Assembly (NCBI RefSeq): GCF_022354825.1
Contig: NZ_CP031168.1
Span: 2,977,501 to 3,041,500, forward strand
Length of the DNA stretch: 64,000 bases
Direction of reading: 5' to 3'
Source: Paenibacillus sp. H1-7
GTDB taxonomy: Bacteria; Bacillota; Bacilli; Paenibacillales; NBRC-103111
Position 1 is the first letter of the stretch. Every line of letters starts with the position of its first letter. The translations under genes were made by a program, and so were the position numbers. The notes under the pieces were generated by a model, which was not told the origin of the DNA, made no database searches, and saw only the letters and a list, made by a program, of their open reading frames with translations. Shown one piece after another: positions 34,830-43,283 of this stretch.

Positions 34830-36693
34830 TGAATCGTCCAGAGAGACGCAGACACCTCCCGATTTGCCCATGATGGGGCCAGGGAGACCGGGCGGATTCG
34901 GAAATCGCGCCAGAGGCGGTCCGGTTGCCAAGCCGAAGCAGTTCAAAGCGACGCTTAAACGAATGTGGCAGTTCGTCGGCCACCAGCGCAAACGTCTTGC
35001 GATTGTGTTTCTGTTTATATTGGCGAGCTCGGTGCTTACGCTGACAGGTCCTTTCCTTATCGGCCACGCTATCGATGCTATGACGGCGGCGGATGGTGGA
35101 ACGGTTCACTTTCAGCTGCTGGAGCTGTTTATATTGGGACTTGCCGCCGCTTATTTGATCGACGGGGTGCTGACGTTTTTGCAAAGCTGGTTTATGGCGG
35201 GCTTATCGCAAAGAATCGTCGGGCATCTGAGGGCCGCATTGTTCGAGAAGCTGCAGAAGCTGCCGCTCGGATTTTTTGATTCGAAGCCTCACGGCGAAGT
35301 GATGAGCCGGCTGTCGAACGATATCGATAACGTGAGCAATACGATTTCACAGTCAACGACCCAGCTGATGTCCGGAGTCATTGCACTGATCGGATCGCTG
35401 ACGATGATGCTCATCTTAAGCCCAATTCTCACGCTCGCAACGCTAATTACGGTACCGCTAGTCTATTTGCTCGGCAAAACGATCACCAAGCGAACAAGCG
35501 TCTTGTTCAAGGAGCAGCAGGCGCAGCTCGGCAAGCTGAACGGCCATATCGAGGAGACCATTTCGGGCATTCATGTCGTCAAAGCATTCAATCATGAGGA
35601 CAAAGCGATACAGGAATTCAACGAAGTGAACAACAAGCTGTACCAGGTCGGACTCAAAGCGCAAATTTATTCCGGCTTCCTGATGCCCCTGCTTGCCGTA
35701 ATCAACAATATCGGTTTCGCTGCAGTAGCTGTCGTCGGAGGCGTGCTGGCCGTCAAAGGGAGCATTACCATCGGGGTTATCGCCAGCTTCCTCAGCTATT
35801 CGAGACAGTTCGTCCGGCCGCTGAACGAAATGGCCAATACGTATAACATTCTTCAATCCGGCGTCGCCGGTGCCGAGCGGGTATTCGAGATCCTCGATGA
35901 GAAGGAAGAGCCGGAAGATCCGCCGCATGCCAAGGAGCTGCGCAATCCGAAGGGGCATGTCGTATTTGAAAATGTCACCTTCGGCTACAGACCTGATGTG
36001 CCGATCCTGAAGCATGTCGATTTCGATTCGCACGAAGGCAGCAGTACGGCGCTTGTGGGGCCGACAGGCGCAGGCAAAACGACCATCGTCAATCTGGTGA
36101 CGAGATTTTACGACGTAACGGAAGGGACGATCTACATCGACGGTGTAGACATCAAGGAGTACACGCGTGACAGCCTGAGACGATGCTTCGGCATCGTGCT
36201 GCAGGATACGTACCTGTTCTCGGGTACAATCAAGGAGAATATCAAGTACGGCAAGTCGGACGCAACGGACGAGGAAGTGATCGAGGCGGCGAGGATGGCC
36301 AACGCCGATCCGTTCATCCGGCGGCTGCCGAAGCAGTACGATACCGTGCTGTCCGAGAACGGCGGCAACTTGAGCCAAGGACAGCGCCAGCTGCTTGCGA
36401 TTGCCAGAGTCATATTGGCTAAGCCGTCGATTTTGATTCTGGATGAAGCGACCAGCAGTATCGACACGCGGACGGAGCTTCATATCCAGGACGCGCTGCT
36501 CAACATTATGCAGGGCAGAACGAGCTTCATCATCGCCCACAGGCTGAACACGATCCGGGATGCCGATACGATTATGGTTATCGACCGTGGCGAAATCGTC
36601 GAGAAGGGAAGCCACGATCAGCTGATCGACCGGCAAGGAACTTACTATCAAATGTTCTTCAATCAGTTTAAAAATTTGGAAGGCTCCCATTAA
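34816..36693 (+). CDS. Heterodimeric ABC exporter, subunit with consensus Walker B
   Basis: This is the partner half-transporter, 625 aa, with a Gly/Pro-rich N-terminal extension of about 40 residues before the membrane domain. The ATPase domain has Walker A GPTGAGKTT near 420, a complete Walker B with catalytic Glu (LILDEATSSID) and the switch His in IIAHRLNTI. Its signature is LSQGQRQ instead of LSGGQ. The altered signature and the degenerate Walker B of the partner would sit in the same ATP site, as expected for asymmetric exporters. It is translationally coupled to the upstream gene by a 14-bp overlap. Confidence 0.9.
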   Translation: MSKPNESSRETQTPPDLPMMGPGRPGGFGNRARGGPVAKPKQFKATLKRMWQFVGHQRKRLAIVFLFILASSVLTLTGPFLIGHAIDAMTAADGGTVHFQLLELFILGLAAAYLIDGVLTFLQSWFMAGLSQRIVGHLRAALFEKLQKLPLGFFDSKPHGEVMSRLSNDIDNVSNTISQSTTQLMSGVIALIGSLTMMLILSPILTLATLITVPLVYLLGKTITKRTSVLFKEQQAQLGKLNGHIEETISGIHVVKAFNHEDKAIQEFNEVNNKLYQVGLKAQIYSGFLMPLLAVINNIGFAAVAVVGGVLAVKGSITIGVIASFLSYSRQFVRPLNEMANTYNILQSGVAGAERVFEILDEKEEPEDPPHAKELRNPKGHVVFENVTFGYRPDVPILKHVDFDSHEGSSTALVGPTGAGKTTIVNLVTRFYDVTEGTIYIDGVDIKEYTRDSLRRCFGIVLQDTYLFSGTIKENIKYGKSDATDEEVIEAARMANADPFIRRLPKQYDTVLSENGGNLSQGQRQLLAIARVILAKPSILILDEATSSIDTRTELHIQDALLNIMQGRTSFIIAHRLNTIRDADTIMVIDRGEIVEKGSHDQLIDRQGTYYQMFFNQFKNLEGSH

Positions 36694-36707
36694 CAAGGAG
36701 AAACGGA

Positions 36708-36744
36708 AGACCAGGTGCCGTGAATGCGGCGGCCTGGTCTTTTT
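36708..36744 (+). terminator. Terminator of the heterodimeric ABC exporter operon
   Basis: AGACCAGG (36708-36715) pairs with CCTGGTCT (36733-36740), with GC pairing inside, followed by TTTTT. Confidence 0.8.
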
Positions 36745-36845
36745 ATGCGGCGAGAGGGAACGAATTGATTTTCAGCAGTTAATAAGGTATAAAAGCGGTC
36801 GATAAATTGACCCATTACAAACTTATATAATTGTTATTATGTATA

Positions 36846-36874
36846 TTGACTGCGCTTACACCATTGTATATAGT
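36846..36874 (+). promoter_or_regulatory. Promoter of the esterase/beta-helix operon
   Basis: TTGACT (36846-36851) and TATAGT (36869-36874) are separated by 17 bp, about 50 bp upstream of the esterase start. Confidence 0.65.
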
Positions 36875-36922
36875 TGAATTATAGGTTAGATAAGAGTCAA
36901 TATGCATATAAGGGGAATGCCG

Positions 36923-38023
36923 ATGCGACTCACATTAGGGTACAAAGGAGTTGTGATCATATTGGGAATGCTCGCTATGACGATAGCCTGCACTTCGGCT
37001 CCGTCCTCACGTTCCGCCGAGCACGACGGGGCGTCAACACAAACTGCAAGGCAGGGGGCCGGAGGAACGACATCTGCCGTCAACGACGTACCGGCTGCGG
37101 CGAAAACGGAAGAGGAGCCGCCTTTTGTCGCGCCGAAGGGGGTTACGCTGTATGAAGAAGTCGAGATCGGAAAAGCCGGGAATCGCCAGATGCATGCTTC
37201 GATAGCTGTCCCGGAAACACCGCCGGACGCCCCGATGCCGGTTATGGTCTATATCCACGGAGGCGGCTGGAATCACGGCGACAGGAAGGGGGCGCTTGGT
37301 TCCATTTGCGGTTACGTAACCAAGAGAGGGTATATCGGCGTGTCCTTGGATTACCGGCTTACTCCGGAAGCTCCGTTTCCTGCCCAGCTTCAGGATGTGA
37401 AGCTTGCCATCCGCTATTTACGAGCTCATGCCAAGCAGTACCACATCGATCCGAGCCGGATCGGCGTGTGGGGTGTATCCGCAGGAGGCCACTTGGCTGC
37501 GCTGCTCGGAACTACCGGAGACTTGGCGTCGGCGAATCGGGGATCGATGTCTGGCGGCGGAGATAAAGCGATCGCAATCGACTTGTCCGGTACAGGCGGC
37601 TGGCCGGACTATTCCGAGCAAGTGCAGGCCGTAGCCGATTGGTACGGGCCGTCCGATTTCACGACTAAGGAAGCGGATTCGAACAAGTCGATCGCCGCAT
37701 TAATGGGCAATAAGCGCGCTCTTACGGTGCCGGAGCTGGCGAGATCGGCGATGCCGGGGACTTATGCTTCCCCCAACACGCCCCCTTTCTGGATACGTCA
37801 TGGGGATGCAGATACGACGGTGCCGTTTACGGAGAGCGTGAAGCTCGCGCAGCAGCTGAAGGATGCGGGCTCCCCCGTCGTCGATTTCAAAATCGTGCCG
37901 GGCCAAGGCCACGGCTTCAAGGGCGAGGCGGCGGCGCAGGCTTCTGAGGAAGCTTGGGCGTTTATGGACCAGCATGTCAAGCATCGGATCTTATCGGAAC
38001 CCATCCTGTATAAGAAGAAGTAA
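36923..38023 (+). CDS. Surface lipoprotein alpha/beta hydrolase (esterase)
   Basis: This is a 366-aa esterase of the BD-FAE/HSL-like family, anchored outside the cell by a lipobox (MTIAC). The oxyanion motif is HGGGW near residue 110, the nucleophile elbow GVSAGG near 184, the acid in GDADTTVPF near 295 and the catalytic His in GQGHGFKG near 326. AAGGGGA fits the ATG at 36923, although two in-frame ATGs lie just upstream. It is followed after 11 bp by a membrane-anchored beta-helix protein. The pair suggests deacetylation followed by lyase or epimerase action on a polysaccharide. Substrate inferred, not shown. Confidence 0.86.
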   Translation: MRLTLGYKGVVIILGMLAMTIACTSAPSSRSAEHDGASTQTARQGAGGTTSAVNDVPAAAKTEEEPPFVAPKGVTLYEEVEIGKAGNRQMHASIAVPETPPDAPMPVMVYIHGGGWNHGDRKGALGSICGYVTKRGYIGVSLDYRLTPEAPFPAQLQDVKLAIRYLRAHAKQYHIDPSRIGVWGVSAGGHLAALLGTTGDLASANRGSMSGGGDKAIAIDLSGTGGWPDYSEQVQAVADWYGPSDFTTKEADSNKSIAALMGNKRALTVPELARSAMPGTYASPNTPPFWIRHGDADTTVPFTESVKLAQQLKDAGSPVVDFKIVPGQGHGFKGEAAAQASEEAWAFMDQHVKHRILSEPILYKKK

Positions 38024-38034
38024 AGGAGACTGCG

Positions 38035-39591
38035 ATGATCAAATCGGTTCGTTCATCAGCGATAATCGCTGCTGTCGCTGCCCTGTTTCTTATAACTTTG
38101 ACAACGGTTATTATTGCGGTGCAGCGGCAGCACGCGGAGCCGGCAGCTGAAGGCATAACGCCCGCCATGCCGGCAGCACCTGCTCCAGCCCCGACAACGT
38201 CGCCGTCGCAAGCTTCTGCCCTTGTGCTTGCCTCTTCGGAAAAGCCCGGATTATACCGGGCGGACGGTACGGAGCATCCGCTTCATGCCGATCATCCGGT
38301 TACGGGGAAGACGCTCCTTGCTGCCGATTTCGGCGCGGACCCGGCGGATAACGGAACAGACGACACTGAGGCTATTAACGCTGCCATCAAGGCGGCACAG
38401 TCCGGGGATGAAGTGCTGCTGAGCAATGGCGTGTACAATTTAATCCGTACGCTTCCTGCGGATAAAACCGCGAATATCGAGCTGAAAAGCGGAGTCAATT
38501 TGCGCGGCGAGAGCCAGGACGGCGTCATTCTTCGCTCGTACCTGGACCAGCCTGATTCCAACACGAGAGTCATCAAAGCGCTCGGCGTCGACAGCATTCT
38601 CATTTCCCATCTGACCGTCAGCTCCGATTTCAAAGGCAAGTATCCTACCGACCGGACGGCGAACAATCCGGATCGCGGCGGACCGCTCGTAGGGATTTAC
38701 ATTGAAGACGCCTCATCCAGAGGCTCCCGCCAAATCACCATCGATCATGTGACCGTCGAGAAGTATCAGCGGATGGGAGTCCGCATTAGCCGAAGTCACG
38801 ATGTTATCGTACGGAACTCGTTGTTCCGCGACGCTACGGATCTAGGCGGAGGCGGCGCAGGATACGGCGTCGTCATGCAGGGGATTCCCAAGGTGAGCCG
38901 CAGCGGCTTTGAGAACGATTCGTATTTTAACGTGGTGGAAAACAGCCGGTTTAAAGGGCCTTATATACGTCACGGGGTATTAATCCAATACCTTTCTCAC
39001 AACAATGCCGTACGGAACAACACGTTCCAGTCCACGGCTCTCGATTCGATCGATCTGCACGGCGAGGGCGAGTATTTGAACGAAATTCATCATAACGCCA
39101 TCAGCGGCGTCATCACGGGTGCAGGCATCGGCTTGGGAAATACGGGAGGGACGCCGCCCAACAATCATTCGGCTTCCGGGCCAGGTAATTTCATTCATCA
39201 CAATACGATTGCGGGGTCGCGCAGCGGCATTACGGTTTCAATGGGGAGCCCCGATACCATCATAGAAAACAACATGATTACCGGAAGTGCAGTGAAGAAC
39301 GGAACCGGTGTTACCGTGATGAACGGCCCGGGGACGATCGTACGCAATAATACGATTCGTGACAACATAGCGGACGGCTTCTGGGGAATAGCTCTGCTGA
39401 GCGATCCGGGAGATAAAAGCAACAACGGACTGGGAGCCGGGATTCCCGACGGCGTCCGGATCACAGGCAATATCGTAACGCACAACACCAACGGGGTTAA
39501 AATTGCCCAAGGCACGAATATCTTGGTGCAAGGGAATGACATTCGGGACAATGTACGTGACAATTTCGTAGACCAGCCGGCAGCCAAATGA
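38035..39591 (+). CDS. Membrane-anchored right-handed beta-helix protein
   Basis: This 518-aa protein has an N-terminal membrane helix (about residues 10-30) followed by a Pro/Ala/Thr-rich linker. A Pectate_lyase_3-type start (DFGADPADNGTDDTEAI near 100) leads into a parallel beta-helix with repeated N-N-x-I/F turns such as NNTFQS, HHNAIS and ENNMIT. Such proteins act as polysaccharide lyases, hydrolases or C5-epimerases. It starts behind AAAGGAG and is in an operon with the esterase. The C-terminus ends with further coils without extra domains. Exact activity is unknown. Confidence 0.85.
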   Translation: MIKSVRSSAIIAAVAALFLITLTTVIIAVQRQHAEPAAEGITPAMPAAPAPAPTTSPSQASALVLASSEKPGLYRADGTEHPLHADHPVTGKTLLAADFGADPADNGTDDTEAINAAIKAAQSGDEVLLSNGVYNLIRTLPADKTANIELKSGVNLRGESQDGVILRSYLDQPDSNTRVIKALGVDSILISHLTVSSDFKGKYPTDRTANNPDRGGPLVGIYIEDASSRGSRQITIDHVTVEKYQRMGVRISRSHDVIVRNSLFRDATDLGGGGAGYGVVMQGIPKVSRSGFENDSYFNVVENSRFKGPYIRHGVLIQYLSHNNAVRNNTFQSTALDSIDLHGEGEYLNEIHHNAISGVITGAGIGLGNTGGTPPNNHSASGPGNFIHHNTIAGSRSGITVSMGSPDTIIENNMITGSAVKNGTGVTVMNGPGTIVRNNTIRDNIADGFWGIALLSDPGDKSNNGLGAGIPDGVRITGNIVTHNTNGVKIAQGTNILVQGNDIRDNVRDNFVDQPAAK

Positions 39592-39629
39592 TAATGCGCG
39601 ATGAGGCATCGACCCTCCAAATCAGAAGT

Positions 39630-39661
39630 CAAGGACCGCGAACGCGGGGCTTGGCTTTTTT
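39630..39661 (+). terminator. Terminator of the esterase/beta-helix operon
   Basis: ACCGCG and CGCGGG arms extended by CAAG/CTTGG pairing are followed by a run of T. It lies 40 bp after the beta-helix gene. Confidence 0.7.
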
Positions 39662-39855
39662 GCTGTTGCTGCGGGGAACCCCCCATTAGACGAGCAGAGA
39701 AAGTATGTCTTCTAGCTTTATCCAGTGAATAAAACAAATAAATGAAATTTTCAGGCAAAATTCCTAAAGTTTACGTCATTTCTTTATGTTATTGTAAAAG
39801 GGTAATGGGAAATAAAGCGTTTTCTTAAAAAGGGGAATCGGGGAGGAATTATCGA

Positions 39856-41181
39856 ATGATCAAGAAAGGTTTGTTAGTATCGACAGCGGCGCTGATCGCT
39901 CTTGCAAGCGGTTGCAGCAGCAAGCAAGAGCCTGCGGCTGCGGATACGGGAAAAACGGCGCAGCAGCAAGCAGTCAGCAACGAGCCCGTAGAGCTGGTGC
40001 TGTATTCTACAGCTGCCACTTCCGAAGAGGAAGTGCAGAAGAAATTTATCGATCCGGTAAAGCAGAAGTTCCCGAACATCACGATCAAATATATTAAAAA
40101 AGGAACCGGAACGACAATAGACGAAATGGTCGCCTCAGGCCAAACGATCGATATTTACTACGAGAGCACGAACTATTTTTATACGGTGAGCAATTACGAT
40201 CTGGCCTACGATATGACGGATCTGATCAAGAAGCACAATATCGATCTAAGCGCCTTCGAGCCGACGATGATAGATTTTGCCAAGTCGATGTCCAAGAACG
40301 GTATTTACGGCTTGCCGGTGTGGTCACAAAACGTCATCCTGTTTTACAATAAGGATATATTCGATAAATTCGGCGTCCCTTATCCGAAGAACGGCATGAC
40401 TTGGGATGAATTGCAGCAAACTGCGAAAACGCTTACGCGTACGGACGGCGACAAGCAGTATTTGGGCTTTGCTTCTTCACCGGCCCATACCATCAAAGCG
40501 AATCAGCTGGGGCTGACGTTCCTCGACCCGAAGACGGATAAGGCGACGATTCAAACGGACGAGAAGTGGAAGCAGCTGTACCAGACGTACTATGTCAATC
40601 CTTCCAACGATCCGAATTACAAGAAGGCGATGGTAGCGCTGAAAAACAAGCTTCCGTACAAGGATCCGTTCCTGAAGGATAGGAACCTGGCGATGATGGC
40701 TTACTTGTCCGATCTTGATTGGGCGAATTCGGGCTCGGAAGGCATGAACTGGGACATTGCGGCGCTGCCGTCGTTCAAGGATATGCCGACCATTGGTTCT
40801 CAAGCGTATCCTTTCTATTGGGGCGTAACCAAACAGAGCAAATACAAGGATCAGGCGATGCAGGTTATCCAATATTTGACGAGCGTCGAATACCAGACAA
40901 AGCAAGTGCGCAGCGGTACGATGACGGCGCTTAAAGACGACGCGATCAAGAAGCAGTTTGCCCAGGACAGCAAGTATAAGGACAAAAACACGAGCGCCGT
41001 TTTCTATCATCAATATGCTCCGATGCCGGCAAGATCTCCATATGAAGGGGATGCGCAAAAAGCTTACGAAGATGCGATTCATGAAGCGGCGCTGGGCGAT
41101 ACGGATTTGAATACGCTGTTCCGCAAAATTGAGGAAACGGCCAATAAAGCGGTTGACGCCGCCAAGGCCAAAACAAAATAA
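39856..41181 (+). CDS. Orphan sugar-binding lipoprotein, family 1
   Basis: This is a 441-aa lipoprotein with signal peptide ending LASGC (Cys20) and a Gln/Ala-rich linker. It contains DIFDKFGVPYPKNGMTWDE near residue 170 and is a paralogue of the lipoproteins at 15.2 and 24.2 kb; all three lack adjacent permeases. GGGGAGGAA precedes the ATG. A cre-like half site (AAAGCGTTTTCT) lies about 40 bp upstream but has two mismatches in its left half. The gene ends before a good terminator and a hydroxyacid dehydrogenase. Ligand unknown. Confidence 0.86.
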   Translation: MIKKGLLVSTAALIALASGCSSKQEPAAADTGKTAQQQAVSNEPVELVLYSTAATSEEEVQKKFIDPVKQKFPNITIKYIKKGTGTTIDEMVASGQTIDIYYESTNYFYTVSNYDLAYDMTDLIKKHNIDLSAFEPTMIDFAKSMSKNGIYGLPVWSQNVILFYNKDIFDKFGVPYPKNGMTWDELQQTAKTLTRTDGDKQYLGFASSPAHTIKANQLGLTFLDPKTDKATIQTDEKWKQLYQTYYVNPSNDPNYKKAMVALKNKLPYKDPFLKDRNLAMMAYLSDLDWANSGSEGMNWDIAALPSFKDMPTIGSQAYPFYWGVTKQSKYKDQAMQVIQYLTSVEYQTKQVRSGTMTALKDDAIKKQFAQDSKYKDKNTSAVFYHQYAPMPARSPYEGDAQKAYEDAIHEAALGDTDLNTLFRKIEETANKAVDAAKAKTK

Positions 41182-41191
41182 TGGAGTAACG

Positions 41192-41226
41192 CCGCATTTC
41201 GCGCTTCCTGCCGGAATGCGGTTTTT
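41192..41226 (+). terminator. Terminator after the third orphan lipoprotein gene
   Basis: CCGCATT (41192-41198) pairs with AATGCGG (41215-41221), followed by five T. Confidence 0.7.
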
Positions 41227-41322
41227 GCTGTGCGGGGACGGCTGTTGCAGGCAAAATTTCGCCAAGACGGGTCGAACTTGCTCGCGTGGCGATGGTATAA
41301 TATGGACAAAGGAGCTGATAGG

Positions 41323-42276
41323 ATGTCCAAAATCGTGTGTGTTCATGCTTTGACTGACGAACAGGTGGAACGGATTCGCCAAACGGCGCCCGGGTGGGAG
41401 CTCGTTCACGGCAAAGAAAAGGAACTGTGGGCCGGCCATCTGAAGGATGCGGAAATCGTTGTGGACTGGAAGGAAGCATGCAAGACGGAATGCTTGCAGC
41501 CGGACTCGAAGCTGCGCTGGGTGCAAAACTGGGGCGCCGGAGTGGACCGGATGCCGCTCGGCGAGCTTGCCGGGAGAGGCATATGGCTGACCAACGCCAG
41601 CGGCGTCCATGCGTTCCCGATCTCGGAGACGATCTTGGCCATGATGCTTGGCTTTACCCGCAAGCTGCACTTGTCCATTCGGCATCAGCTGAAGAGCGAA
41701 TGGAAGGGCACGGGTACGCTCGGAGAAATTCATGGCAAAACGATGGGGATTATCGGTGTCGGCGCCATAGGGGAAGAAACAGCCCGGCTTGGCAAAGCGT
41801 TCGGGATGCAGGTGCTGGGTGTCCGCAGGTCCGGGAGGCCAAGCGAGTTTGTGGATCGTATGTACGATAATGACGGGCTGGATGCCGTGCTGGAGCAGAG
41901 CGATTATGTCGTCGTGACCGTCCCGGCAACCGATGAGTCACGACATATGTTCGGCCGCCGACAATTCGAACGGATGAAGCCGACGGCGATGTACATCAAT
42001 ATCGGCCGCGGCGCAACTACGGATACGGAGGCCCTTATCGATGCGCTGCAGAACGGGACGATAGCCGGAGCGGGACTGGACGTCTACGAGCAAGAGCCGC
42101 TGCCCGATTCGAGTCCATTATGGCAGATGGACAATGTGATCATGACGCCGCACAATTCCGGGTCGACGGACCAGTATAACGAACGGGCGTTTGAGATTTT
42201 CTTGCATAATCTTCAAGAGTACGTGCAGGGCAAGGCTCCTTCGCGAAATCGGGTCGATTACGAGCGGCAGTATTAG
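41323..42276 (+). CDS. D-2-hydroxyacid dehydrogenase
   Basis: This 317-aa enzyme has the NAD-binding GVGAIGEETA near residue 145, the catalytic Arg in NIGRGA near 230, a Glu in VYEQEPLP near 258 and the catalytic His in MTPHNSG near 277. It reduces 2-keto acids or oxidises D-2-hydroxy acids, substrate unknown. AAAGGAG fits the ATG at 41323; the longer frame from 41230 runs through the upstream terminator and is rejected. A TATAAT hexamer at 41296-41301 may be its -10 box. It converges on an AraC regulator. Confidence 0.88.
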   Translation: MSKIVCVHALTDEQVERIRQTAPGWELVHGKEKELWAGHLKDAEIVVDWKEACKTECLQPDSKLRWVQNWGAGVDRMPLGELAGRGIWLTNASGVHAFPISETILAMMLGFTRKLHLSIRHQLKSEWKGTGTLGEIHGKTMGIIGVGAIGEETARLGKAFGMQVLGVRRSGRPSEFVDRMYDNDGLDAVLEQSDYVVVTVPATDESRHMFGRRQFERMKPTAMYINIGRGATTDTEALIDALQNGTIAGAGLDVYEQEPLPDSSPLWQMDNVIMTPHNSGSTDQYNERAFEIFLHNLQEYVQGKAPSRNRVDYERQY

Positions 42277-42303
42277 GTTGTTTCATACAAGCAAGTATAC
42301 ATA

Positions 42304-43140
42304 CTACTGAGGAGCACTCGGCCAGCCCCGGAATTCGGAAGGGGCGACGCCGAGTCTTTTTTTGAACGCTTTGGAAAAATGGAAAATATCGTGGAACCCC
42401 GTCGCTCTCGCGATTTCTCCGATCGTCATATCCGAGACGGACAGCAGCTGCTTCGCCTTCTCCAATCTTCTTTCGTATATGTAGGCCATCGGCGTGGTGC
42501 CCAGATGGTTTTTGAAATAACGGATAAAATAGTTCGGATGATGATGTATCAGCTCGGCGAGCTCCGTGACTGTTATATCGTTTGCCAGTTTGGAGTCAAT
42601 ATATTGAAGTACTTTGCTGAGCTTGTCGCTTGCCAGCGTGCCGGCCGTCTGGGGTCGGGCTTGAACCGCCTGTTCCACGTAGCAGGAAATGACGTCGAGA
42701 AGCGCCGCTTGGATTCGGATGGATCTGGCCGGTCCGTTGGCCCTCCTAGCCGCGATCAATCGTTCGAATGATGCAATGGTCTCGTCAGGCATACTGGCTG
42801 TAATGCAGTAAGGAAGCTGAAACAGGGAGAACAGGTTCATAAAGCTGAGATTCGAAGTGAAGTGGCACCACAGCATTTTGTAGGTATGATTCGGGTCCAT
42901 GACGGAAAAAAACTGGGACAAGCCCGCTGGCGCAAACACGAGCTGCCCCGGCTGCGGAAACAGCTCCTGTCCTCCCACCATCATTCGGCCTTCTCCTTCG
43001 AGGATGTAATAGATTTTGCTGTAAGTCGGCGTGAAAGGCCCTTGTACCCAATCCGGCTTGCACTTGCTTAACAGCGAGATGATAAGCTCGACCTTCACTT
43101 CAGACAGAAAAAGGCTGATGGGCATCTCGTTTTGTCCCAT
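42304..43140 (-). CDS. AraC family transcriptional regulator of the fucosidase locus
   Basis: This 278-aa regulator has an N-terminal cupin sensing domain (about residues 30-130, including YILEGEGRMMVGG) and a C-terminal AraC domain. The two helix-turn-helix motifs read VTELAELIHHHPNYFIRYFKN and IGEIARATGFHDIFHFSKAFKK. The start is uncertain: GTG at 43209, ATG at 43158 or ATG at 43140 are all in frame, and none has a strong ribosome binding site. It is divergent from the alpha-L-fucosidase gene and is its likely regulator, perhaps responding to fucose or a fucoside. Confidence 0.82.
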   Translation of the reverse strand: MGQNEMPISLFLSEVKVELIISLLSKCKPDWVQGPFTPTYSKIYYILEGEGRMMVGGQELFPQPGQLVFAPAGLSQFFSVMDPNHTYKMLWCHFTSNLSFMNLFSLFQLPYCITASMPDETIASFERLIAARRANGPARSIRIQAALLDVISCYVEQAVQARPQTAGTLASDKLSKVLQYIDSKLANDITVTELAELIHHHPNYFIRYFKNHLGTTPMAYIYERRLEKAKQLLSVSDMTIGEIARATGFHDIFHFSKAFKKRLGVAPSEFRGWPSAPQ

Positions 43141-43283
43141 ATTGTTACCCACCCCCATAAATCCTACCTGCGCCGGGCAGCAGCATAGGTTAGTTTCGTA
43201 CAAATTCACGTTAACCGCATCTATATGGATTATAACATATCGGACTTACAATAGAGGAGAAGACAAACTAACGGAGGTTTCCA

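Noticed and set aside
35458..36696. Long open frame of 412 codons on the minus strand
   Set aside because: It is antisense to the confidently assigned ABC exporter gene and has the composition of a shadow frame.
39800..39830. Possible second cre box before the third orphan lipoprotein
   Set aside because: The right half fits but the left half has two mismatches at key positions, so it is too weak to call.
40477..41733. Open frame of 418 codons on the minus strand
   Set aside because: It spans the antisense of the binding lipoprotein, a terminator and the dehydrogenase gene; no domain is visible.
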